The notes below the pieces were generated by a model, which was given only the letters and a program-made list of their open reading frames with translations, was not told the DNA's origin and made no database searches. Shown piece by piece: positions 1 through 5,059 of a stretch of DNA of 5,128 bases (position 1 is the stretch's first letter; each line of letters starts with the position of its first letter). Made by a program: the position numbers and the translations under genes. The DNA is from Candidatus Peregrinibacteria bacterium CG_4_10_14_0_2_um_filter_43_11 (GTDB taxonomy: Bacteria > Patescibacteriota > Gracilibacteria > UM-FILTER-43-11). Where the stretch lies: NCBI GenBank assembly GCA_002792495.1, contig PFOK01000152.1, positions 1 through 5,128 of the forward strand. Direction: 5' to 3'.

Positions 1-77
1 ACAGATACTCAGACAGCAGCTCACCCTCTTTTAACCCCTGCGCCGTCTGATACCCCTTCAGCTCTGCTGCGGGGAGA

Positions 78-683
78 ATGTCATTTTACGATTTAAAGCC
101 GAAATCAATGAAAAACACATCACTCAAAAACACCCTCAACCGCGGTTTCACTTTGATCGAACTCATGATCGTCATTGTGATCCTCGGGGTTTTAATGGGA
201 ACCATCCTCCCCCGGCTTACCGGTGCTCAGGCGCGTGCCCGTGATATTGGTCGCATCGCGAATCTCAATTCCATTTCCCAAGCTTTGGAAACGTATTTCG
301 ATGATTTTGGAGAATACCCCGGAGTGATGGGGAACAGCTACTGCCTTGACCCCGTGGCAACGAGTGATACGGACCCCGCTAAATTATTGAAAGATTATCT
401 GAAAGGCGGCGTACCCACACCTCCTTCGACAGAACAGAAAACAACATTTTTCGGTAAAAATTGCGTGGGAAAGTATTTGTATGCCCCTCTGGTCAATCGG
501 GGGCTTCCCAACAACGGGTATGCTATTGCCAGTGTAATAGAAATGTACCAAAACGCGAATTTTGATTCAGACACCTTGGAAGATATTACATCCGCCACCA
601 GTGTAAAAGCCATTACTGACCTTATGGTAAAAGATTCGACAACACTCAAAAGCACCAATTTCGTTTATGTTCAGGTGAATTAG
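78..683 (+). CDS. Type IV pilin / type II secretion pseudopilin-like protein with prepilin N-terminus
   Basis: This is a 201-residue prepilin-like protein. It has a basic leader, then the class III cleavage/methylation motif G-FTLIE (G23, F24, conserved Glu at mature position 5 = E28). A hydrophobic helix of about 20 residues follows, running to about residue 44. A prepilin peptidase would cut after G23 and leave about 178 residues, assembled from the inner membrane into a pilus or pseudopilus. The globular part has two cysteines (C89, C129) that could form a disulfide, as in many pilins. It also has a short Pro/Thr stretch near residues 113-118. Two starts are possible. ATG at 78 has GGGGAG only 1-2 bases upstream, too close for a normal Shine-Dalgarno. 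ATG at 108 gives a typical 13-residue Lys-rich leader but has no Shine-Dalgarno. An in-frame TGA at 48-50 rules out a longer protein. No pilus assembly genes are in view, so major pilin, minor pilin and GspG/GspH-like pseudopilin cannot be told apart. The family call is firm; the exact role is not. Confidence 0.88.
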   Translation: MSFYDLKPKSMKNTSLKNTLNRGFTLIELMIVIVILGVLMGTILPRLTGAQARARDIGRIANLNSISQALETYFDDFGEYPGVMGNSYCLDPVATSDTDPAKLLKDYLKGGVPTPPSTEQKTTFFGKNCVGKYLYAPLVNRGLPNNGYAIASVIEMYQNANFDSDTLEDITSATSVKAITDLMVKDSTTLKSTNFVYVQVN

Positions 684-690
684 CCAGAAT

Positions 691-763
691 TCAAAGATCA
701 TGAAATCAGTATTCATGAAATCAAGGATCAATGATCATTGATAACTGATTTAATAATCTTTGA
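691..763. repeat. Nested inverted repeats between convergent genes, possible bidirectional terminator
   Basis: The gap between the convergent pilin and nusA stops holds three nested dyads. The outer arms are TCAAAGAT (691-698) and ATCTTTGA (756-763). The middle arms are AAATCAGT (703-710) and ACTGATTT (744-751). The centre is a perfect 16-bp palindrome, ATCAATGATCATTGAT, at 727-742. There is also an 11-bp direct repeat, TCATGAAATCA, at 698-708 and 713-723. There is no T tract on either side, so this is not a classical intrinsic terminator. Its position suggests a role in 3'-end formation for one or both genes; that is inference. Confidence 0.5.
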
Positions 764-764
764 T

Positions 765-2114
765 CTAGAGCAGTTCTTTCGCAATTTTCTTTGCGCTGGC
801 CTTTCCGATTCCTTCAATGGCTTCCAGGGCGGGTAATTCCATTCCATTCAAGTCTGCAAGGTTTTTATACCCCGCTTTTTCAAGCTTGGTAACAACAGCT
901 TTGCTCAAACTTCCCCAATCTCCGTCACTTGCCTGTAGTGAAGATGCAGCAGCTTCAATAACTTCATCGGCATCGGATGCCCCATCGGGAATATCTTCCA
1001 AATCTTCGTCTCCGATGCGACGATCGGTTTTGATAAGCTCGCTCAATTTTTCTTTAAAAGCGGGCAATTGTTCCAAATTGTACAAATCCAATTCAAATCC
1101 TGTTAGATCGGAAGCGAGACGGACGTTCTGGCCTTTTTTACCAATGGCCATAGGACGCTCTTCTTCTTCCACAAATACGGCGGCACGTTTGCGAACCCGT
1201 ATGTCCGTGCCATCATTCACAATGATCACCTCCGCGATTTTGGCAGGCTGTAGAGCGGTCGCGATGAATTCTTTCGGATCTTTCGACCACTCGATAATAT
1301 CCACACGTTCTCCTCCCAGCTCATCCATTACACTCTGAATACGCACTCCTTTTTGACCGATACAGGCTCCCACAGGGTCGATTTTTTCTTCATCGGCCCA
1401 AACGGCGACCTTGCTACGAAAACCGGGATCACGGGCAATGGATTTGACTTTCACATCTCCTTCCGCGACCTCCGGGATTTCCATTTCCAATAAACGAACG
1501 ACCAGATTGGGATGGGTGCGCGAAATGGAAAGTTGAGGCCCCTTATTGGTGTTCACCACTTTGTCCAAATACACTTTTATGCGTTTGCCGGTGTAGTATT
1601 TTTCGCCACTGATCTGATCCCGTGGACCCAAAACGACATTGTGTTTTTCGACACTGATGTGCACGCTGCCGCCTTCGACACGCATGACCTGAGCGGAAAG
1701 AATTTCGTTCTCACGGTTTTTAAACATGTCATAAAGCGAGTCACGTTCCGCCTCCTGCAAACGTTGTAAAATAACCTGTTTGGCGGCCTGAGCGGCAATA
1801 CGGCCGTATTCCATGGGGGTAACGTCGATTTTGATTTCATCACCCACCTGAACATCTCCTTTCATTTTTTTTGCCTCGGCCAATGAGATTTCGATATTTG
1901 GATTTTCAACATCTTCAACCACTTCTTTAACAAGCAATACCGTGGCGAACTCACCGGTTTCGTTCAGAATGATTTCCACCTCTTCTTCCTTGCTCCCGAA
2001 ATCTTTACGGTAAGCAGTGGCCAGAGCGGCTTTTACGGTTTCAAGCACCTTTTCGTACGGGATGTTTTTTTCATCGCAAATCTGATTGATGGCGGCAAAA
2101 AATTGAGGACGCAT
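765..2114 (-). CDS. nusA: Transcription termination/antitermination factor NusA
   Basis: NusA binds RNA polymerase near the RNA exit channel and modulates pausing, intrinsic termination and antitermination. All expected domains are present (numbers from the ATG at 2114, 449 residues): an N-terminal polymerase-binding domain at about 1-125 (opening RPQFFAAINQICDEK), S1 at about 136-199 (RDQISGEKYYTG ... GPQLSISRTHP), KH1 at about 204-286 with the loop IGQKG at 252-256, and KH2 at about 290-350 with IGKKG at 324-328. An acidic linker and a C-terminal helix-hairpin-helix at about 401-449 (IEGIGKASAKKIA) follow. The C-terminal part is shorter than the two acidic repeats of E. coli NusA. The frame also has an ATG at 2156, adding 14 residues. 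I prefer 2114 because family members start close to this point, and because 2156 lies in the loop of a leader hairpin about 12 bases from the predicted transcript start. No Shine-Dalgarno precedes 2114. rimP and infB, the usual neighbours, are absent on both sides. Confidence 0.97.
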   Translation of the reverse strand: MRPQFFAAINQICDEKNIPYEKVLETVKAALATAYRKDFGSKEEEVEIILNETGEFATVLLVKEVVEDVENPNIEISLAEAKKMKGDVQVGDEIKIDVTPMEYGRIAAQAAKQVILQRLQEAERDSLYDMFKNRENEILSAQVMRVEGGSVHISVEKHNVVLGPRDQISGEKYYTGKRIKVYLDKVVNTNKGPQLSISRTHPNLVVRLLEMEIPEVAEGDVKVKSIARDPGFRSKVAVWADEEKIDPVGACIGQKGVRIQSVMDELGGERVDIIEWSKDPKEFIATALQPAKIAEVIIVNDGTDIRVRKRAAVFVEEEERPMAIGKKGQNVRLASDLTGFELDLYNLEQLPAFKEKLSELIKTDRRIGDEDLEDIPDGASDADEVIEAAASSLQASDGDWGSLSKAVVTKLEKAGYKNLADLNGMELPALEAIEGIGKASAKKIAKELL

Positions 2115-2133
2115 AACGAAGAAATTTAAGATT

Positions 2134-2166
2134 AAAAAAAGTCGACCTCTAACCATGAGCTCGACT
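2134..2166 (-). terminator. Intrinsic-terminator-like hairpin in the nusA leader (candidate attenuator)
   Basis: Read on the minus strand, AGTCGA (2166-2161) pairs with TCGACT (2145-2140). After one G-G mismatch, CTC (2159-2157, strand-reversed) pairs with GAG (2149-2147), leaving a 7-base loop, ATGGTTA. The stem runs straight into a T tract (2140-2134, seven T). The structure lies between the predicted nusA promoter and the preferred nusA ATG at 2114, so termination here would stop transcription before the gene. The stem is only moderately stable, the kind of weak terminator that NusA is known to assist. Feedback control by NusA is therefore plausible but unproven. Confidence 0.55.
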
Positions 2167-2174
2167 ACACCTTA

Positions 2175-2202
2175 ATTATACCAAATTCTGCGAGAAAGGC
2201 AA
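2175..2202 (-). promoter_or_regulatory. nusA promoter, extended -10 type
   Basis: On the minus strand a perfect TATAAT (2180-2175) is preceded by TGG, giving the extended -10 form TGnTATAAT. A -35-like TTGCCT (2202-2197; four of six matches to TTGACA) lies 16 bp upstream. The expected transcript start is near 2168, at the foot of the leader hairpin and about 54 bases before the ATG at 2114. The promoter lies in the 80-bp gap after the upstream minus-strand gene, so nusA can be transcribed independently of it. Confidence 0.7.
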
Positions 2203-2235
2203 GAAAAAACCCCCCTCCACAGAGCTTATCCTCAT

Positions 2236-3381
2236 TTATACTTCGCCTATTCCTTTAAAACTCCGTTTTGTTTTATGTACCCATTGTCGCACATCTTTTG
2301 AGGTCATCATGTCCCAATACATCAATCTTTGTTGAAGAAGCTCTTGAAGCGTCCGATTTGCTTTTCGTTTCTTCCCCTTCGGGACATCGTACGCGTAACG
2401 CAAGGAGTAAAAAAGTGCTTTTTTATAATATTCATGGGCGAATTTCCGGTTACCATCTTTTTGTCGCAACGCGCATTGCGCGTAGGCGGAGCTGGCGGCA
2501 AATACCGCGTCAAGGCCACCTTCTTCCCTTAAATCAAGCGGATTTTTAACCGATTTCAGGAGTGTTTCAGCCAGGATTTCCCATACGCCATCTTGGCAGA
2601 AGTAATAGGTAGCATTTGTGAGGAATAGATGCTCTATAGTATCGGGGTCGGTAAGGGGGAGATCATCGGAATTGCTCAGGGCATCATGCAAGCCTTTTTC
2701 TGTTAATAATAACATGTTTCTCCTTCTATATTCTTCCTCCAGATGACCAATATGAAAACGGACGATGGAATCGAAAAAAGCATCCGCCGTCTTTTTATAA
2801 TGCTCCTTGTATGCGGAATCATCTCCGGCACCTCCTTGTTCTTTATATTTCCACTCGAGATCTTCCGCTATTTTCCGTTCAATCCATGCTTTCTGCAAAT
2901 AATATTTTGGATTGTAATCATCAAGCTCAATCGCTCTTTCACAGGTTAAAAGAGCTTCTTTTAAACAAGTTATCTTTTCAGGACCGGAGGATAGATCTGC
3001 TTCATCCATTAATACTACCGTTTTTTCATGCCATCGCAATTCAGGCGCCTTCTGCAATTCCTCATCCACCCCCCATTGCAAATCGCCATTCAATAAACCG
3101 CTTCGCATCATGCTGCGGAATGTGGTGACAGAAGCACGTGCCTCTTTGGGCAAGGCTTTCAGATCAGCTTCGAATCGGGTTTCAATAAGATCACACACCC
3201 CTTGCTGCAAAACAAAAAAATCTTGTTTCGGTTCGGATGCGAAGAAATCGATCAAAAGCCGGTGTATGTCACTCGCCAATCGCGACAATGTCGCATGGTG
3301 TTCGGGGTACATCACCATCATTTCATCCCGAAAGGTGGCGAGGTTTTCCGTGAGTGATGAGGGCTGATGAGGGGAAGTCAT
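2236..3381 (-). CDS. Protein of unknown function with TPR-like helical segments
   Basis: I do not recognise this 381-residue protein. It looks soluble and mostly helical, rich in Leu, Glu, Lys and aromatic residues. Two stretches resemble tetratricopeptide-type helix pairs: about residues 140-171 (ALLTCERAIELDDYNPKYYL) and about 290-331 (AVFAASSAYAQCAL ... YYKKALFYSLRYA). A basic patch, KGKKRKANR, lies near 335-343, and the C-terminus is basic too. No catalytic motif or membrane segment is visible. The same frame extends to a TTG at 3438, which would add 19 residues resembling a signal peptide. I reject that start because the TTG is the first triplet of a near-perfect promoter -35 box, so it should not be transcribed from that promoter. 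The ATG at 3381 lies about 22 bases after the predicted transcript start and has no Shine-Dalgarno. nusA follows 121 bp downstream with its own promoter. Divergent rluD lies on the other side. A TPR-like scaffold is a guess. Confidence 0.8.
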   Translation of the reverse strand: MTSPHQPSSLTENLATFRDEMMVMYPEHHATLSRLASDIHRLLIDFFASEPKQDFFVLQQGVCDLIETRFEADLKALPKEARASVTTFRSMMRSGLLNGDLQWGVDEELQKAPELRWHEKTVVLMDEADLSSGPEKITCLKEALLTCERAIELDDYNPKYYLQKAWIERKIAEDLEWKYKEQGGAGDDSAYKEHYKKTADAFFDSIVRFHIGHLEEEYRRRNMLLLTEKGLHDALSNSDDLPLTDPDTIEHLFLTNATYYFCQDGVWEILAETLLKSVKNPLDLREEGGLDAVFAASSAYAQCALRQKDGNRKFAHEYYKKALFYSLRYAYDVPKGKKRKANRTLQELLQQRLMYWDMMTSKDVRQWVHKTKRSFKGIGEV

Positions 3382-3409
3382 GTGGATTAAAAAAGAAAAT
3401 AAAGCGATT

Positions 3410-3438
3410 AATATAAGATAAAATCTTGATTTTGTCAA
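3410..3438 (-). promoter_or_regulatory. Near-consensus sigma-70 promoter for the unknown minus-strand gene
   Basis: On the minus strand TTGACA (3438-3433, six of six) is followed after exactly 17 bp by TATATT (3415-3410, five of six). Transcription should start near 3403, leaving a short leader of about 22 bases before the ATG at 3381. This is the best promoter match in the window and suggests steady, fairly strong expression. It also decides the gene's start codon, since the upstream TTG candidate is part of the -35 box. Confidence 0.75.
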
Positions 3439-3460
3439 TAGAAAACTCCAATTCCTTCAT

Positions 3461-3488
3461 TTGAAAATTAGAATTAAAAAACTAGAAT
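3461..3488 (+). promoter_or_regulatory. Promoter for rluD, probably yielding a leaderless mRNA
   Basis: TTGAAA (3461-3466, five of six to the -35 consensus) is separated by 16 bp from TAGAAT (3483-3488, five of six to the -10 consensus). Only seven bases lie between the -10 box and the ATG at 3496. The expected transcript start therefore falls at or within a base of the start codon. The -35 box lies 22 bp from the -35 box of the divergent minus-strand promoter, so the two could influence each other. Confidence 0.55.
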
Positions 3489-3495
3489 AGACGCA

Positions 3496-4422
3496 ATGCG
3501 CCATTATAAAATCACATCCACAGAAAGCGGTTATCGTCTCGATCATTATCTTACGCACGTCAAGCCGGATCTGACCCGCCATTTCATTCAGAACCTCATC
3601 AAGGGGGGCGCGGTTTTTGTGAACCACAAAAAAATCCTCAAAACAGGACATTCTTTAAAAGAAGGGGATGAGCTCATCGTCATCATCCCTTCCCTCAAAG
3701 AAGTCGGCATTGTGCCTGAAAACATTCCCCTCACCGTTTTGTACGAGGATAAAAACCTGATCGTCCTCAATAAGCCTGCCGGCATGGTGGTGCACCCCAC
3801 GGATCACGGCGCGCATGTTTCCGGAACGTTGGTCAACGCGCTCATGCATCACTGCAAAGACCTGAGTGGCATGAATGGTGAAAAACGTCCGGGAATTGTC
3901 CACCGTTTGGACAAAGACACCTCCGGCATTATTATCGTTGCCAAAAATGATGACATTCACGGAAATCTCGCGAAACAATTTGAAGATCGTCAGGTGACCA
4001 AAAGGTACATAACTCTGCTCAAAGGTCATTTGACTCCAGAGGAGGGAAGTGTGGAAGCCCCGCTCTTAAAAACCCACGGCGAAAAAAACGTCCGCATTTC
4101 CGCGCAAAAAAATGCCAAATATGCGCTCACGCATTATCGGGTGCTTCGGTACGTTGGCGTGTACAGTTTGGTGGAAGTGCGGATCATAACCGGGCGCACC
4201 CATCAGATCCGCGTTCACTTCGCTTCCATCGGTTATTCTGTTTGCGGTGACACGCAATATGGCGATTCCAAAACAAACGAAAATCTCAAGCCTCTCGGTT
4301 TGACACGTCAGTTTTTGCACGCGGCTTATTTAAAAATCACCCATCCTGTGACTGGGAAAGTGCTCGAAATCACTGCATCACTTCCGGAGGATCTGGAAAA
4401 CGTGTTGAAAAAATTGGGTTAA
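3496..4422 (+). CDS. rluD: 23S rRNA pseudouridine synthase, RluD/RluA family
   Basis: This enzyme isomerises specific uridines in large-subunit rRNA to pseudouridine; E. coli RluD acts on helix 69 of 23S rRNA. The 308-residue protein has an N-terminal S4 RNA-binding domain (about residues 12-65, including YRLDHYLTH and GGAVFVNHK). The RluA-type catalytic domain follows, from about residue 78 (VLYEDKNLIVLNKPAGMVVHP). The catalytic motif HRLDKDTSG lies at 136-144, with the nucleophilic aspartate at D139. The conserved GRTHQIRVH lies at 233-241 and is followed by GDTQYG. Length and domain order are normal for RluD. Both RluD and the paralogue RluC carry an S4 domain, so the exact target uridines cannot be set from sequence alone. 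The ATG at 3496 is the only good start, placed right before the S4 domain; there is no Shine-Dalgarno and the mRNA may be leaderless. The divergent neighbour is of unknown function, and a relic mobile-element region follows downstream. Confidence 0.95.
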   Translation: MRHYKITSTESGYRLDHYLTHVKPDLTRHFIQNLIKGGAVFVNHKKILKTGHSLKEGDELIVIIPSLKEVGIVPENIPLTVLYEDKNLIVLNKPAGMVVHPTDHGAHVSGTLVNALMHHCKDLSGMNGEKRPGIVHRLDKDTSGIIIVAKNDDIHGNLAKQFEDRQVTKRYITLLKGHLTPEEGSVEAPLLKTHGEKNVRISAQKNAKYALTHYRVLRYVGVYSLVEVRIITGRTHQIRVHFASIGYSVCGDTQYGDSKTNENLKPLGLTRQFLHAAYLKITHPVTGKVLEITASLPEDLENVLKKLG

Positions 4423-4430
4423 TTTTTACT

Positions 4431-4460
4431 GGAAGATAAAAAAGGTATTTCCTCAATTTT
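4431..4460 (+). terminator. Weak candidate terminator after rluD
   Basis: GGAA-g-ATA (4431-4438) can pair with TATTTCC (4446-4452), giving a seven-pair stem with one bulged G and an A-rich loop. A T-rich run, TCAATTTTCTTCC, follows. The stem is short and poor in GC, and the T tract is broken, so this is only a weak candidate for the rluD 3' end. Confidence 0.25.
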
Positions 4461-4462
4461 CT

Positions 4463-4515
4463 TCCTCATCCCGAGCCTCCCTCTCCTCATACTGACCGTA
4501 AGCGGAGGCATCTAA
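4463..4515. repeat. Degenerate REP-like repeat unit upstream of the RAYT relic
   Basis: The segment holds a direct repeat, TCCTCAT (4463-4469 and 4484-4490). It also holds an inverted pair, GCCTCC (4475-4480) and GGAGGC (4504-4509). The second unit, TCATACTGACCGTAAGCGGA and the bases that follow it, resembles from memory the dispersed intergenic repeats of the form TCATTCTGAGCG-aAGCGaAGaATCT found in many bacterial genomes. RAYT transposases act on REP-type repeats beside their own gene, and a RAYT relic starts 115 bp downstream, so the placement fits. The copy is imperfect and the link is inference. Confidence 0.35.
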
Positions 4516-4599
4516 AAATACAAAACTTCCAACTTACCCTCTCTCGCCGGAGCAGTCCTCAACTCGATTGGGGATCTGTCCTGGTTCGATGTGATTATG

Positions 4600-4618
4600 T
4601 GATATAGTGACCTTCACT
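4600..4618 (+). promoter_or_regulatory. Possible extended -10 promoter of the RAYT relic
   Basis: TGATATAGT (4600-4608) matches the TGn-TATAAT extended -10 form with one mismatch in the hexamer. No convincing -35 box lies 16-18 bp upstream. A small hairpin, AGTGA-CCT-TCACT (4606-4618), overlaps the predicted transcript start. The first ATG of the relic follows at 4630 without a Shine-Dalgarno. Confidence 0.3.
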
Positions 4619-4629
4619 AAATAAAAATA

Positions 4630-5018
4630 ATGCCATCTGTTCGTGTCTCCACGGGATTAAATGATCAAATTCATTTTGTCACACTTACGGTACGTGATTG
4701 GTTTAGCTTATTCGACCGGTATGACTGTTGGATCATCTTAGTCAAAGCATTGGCTCACTACCAAAAATCCAGTTCATTAAAAATTTACGGATATGTCTTT
4801 ATGATGTTGCTGGGTTTTTAAGGGGCTTCAAAAGCTACACTGCTCAGGCAATCATTAGGAATCTAAAAAAGCATGAACCTTCTCTGCTGTCATTTTTTCA
4901 TGCAAAAAATAAAGGGTTCGAGATATGGAAGAAGACAAATATGCCCATTCCTATTTTTACAGAGAGCGTTTTTCAACAGAAGCGGCATAATGGACAATTT
5001 GGGGTGTTAAAAAGTTAG
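4630..5018 (+). pseudogene. REP-associated tyrosine transposase (RAYT, Y1/IS200-like) relic with deletion and frameshift
   Basis: RAYTs are single-strand HUH nucleases that act on REP palindromes. The N-terminal piece (4630-4803) has the family's opening, IHFVTLTVRDWFSLFDRYD ... LKIYGYVFM. The family motif NHxH should follow YV(I/F)M directly. Instead the frame runs into MLLGF and a stop at 4819-4821. The downstream half continues from about 4803 in another frame: DVAGFLRGFKSYTAQAII ... KGFEIWKKTNMPIPIFTESVFQQK, the usual middle and late part of the family. The simplest history is a deletion of roughly 35-45 bases, of length 1 mod 3, that removed the HUH histidines. After FQQK (about 4983) the expected YIHxNPVRAG segment, which carries the catalytic tyrosine, is missing; unrelated residues run to TAG at 5016-5018. 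Both catalytic elements are therefore absent and the gene cannot encode an active transposase. The family call is from memory of its conserved blocks. Confidence 0.8.
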
Positions 5019-5056
5019 TTTTGTGACTTAATGAAGCCATTAACACTAACTTTTTT
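5009..5056. terminator. Strong A/T-tailed inverted repeat, bidirectional terminator or element end
   Basis: AAAAAGTTAGT (5009-5019) and ACTAACTTTTT (5045-5055) form a perfect 11-bp dyad flanked by its own A and T tracts, the usual look of a bidirectional intrinsic terminator. Inside it TTAATG (5028-5033) pairs with CATTAA (5038-5043) around the loop AAGC. A competing dyad, GTGTTAA (5004-5010) with TTAACAC (5040-5046), overlaps it. The structure lies between the RAYT relic, whose TAG falls inside the left arm, and the ATG of the next transposase at 5060. It could protect that transposase from read-through, or mark the element's left end. Confidence 0.55.
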
Positions 5057-5059
5057 ATT

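Noticed and set aside
1..89. Minus-strand frame reading roughly DILPAAELKGYQTAQGLKEG, with coding-like composition.
   Set aside because: A TAA precedes it in frame and no ATG, GTG or TTG lies inside the window, so it could only start with a very rare codon or be a chance reading.
1..96. Tail of an upstream plus-strand gene in frame 1, open from base 1 to a TAA at 94-96, or in frame 3 to a TGA at 48-50.
   Set aside because: Too short to recognise. The frame 1 reading would overlap the pilin ATG at 78, and neither reading shows a known motif.
817..1338. Plus-strand open frame of 173 codons opposite nusA.
   Set aside because: Low-complexity Ser/Arg-rich reading antisense to a clearly conserved gene; no start signal or motif.
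2115..2156. ATG at 2156 as the nusA start (14 extra residues).
   Set aside because: It lies in the loop of the leader hairpin about 12 bases from the predicted transcript start. Family members begin near the ATG at 2114, and the extra residues do not resemble a NusA N-terminus.
2197..2220. G6T6 stretch on the minus strand as a terminator for the unknown gene.
   Set aside because: There is a T tract, but no C-rich partner upstream to form a stem; only a 3-bp CTC/GAG pairing is visible.
2743..3128. Plus-strand open frames opposite the unknown gene, one with hydrophobic stretches resembling membrane segments.
   Set aside because: They arise from the complement of the real minus-strand frame, which has the promoter and the consistent composition.
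3655..4029. Minus-strand open frame of 124 codons opposite rluD.
   Set aside because: Antisense shadow of the RluD catalytic domain coding region, with no recognisable domain.
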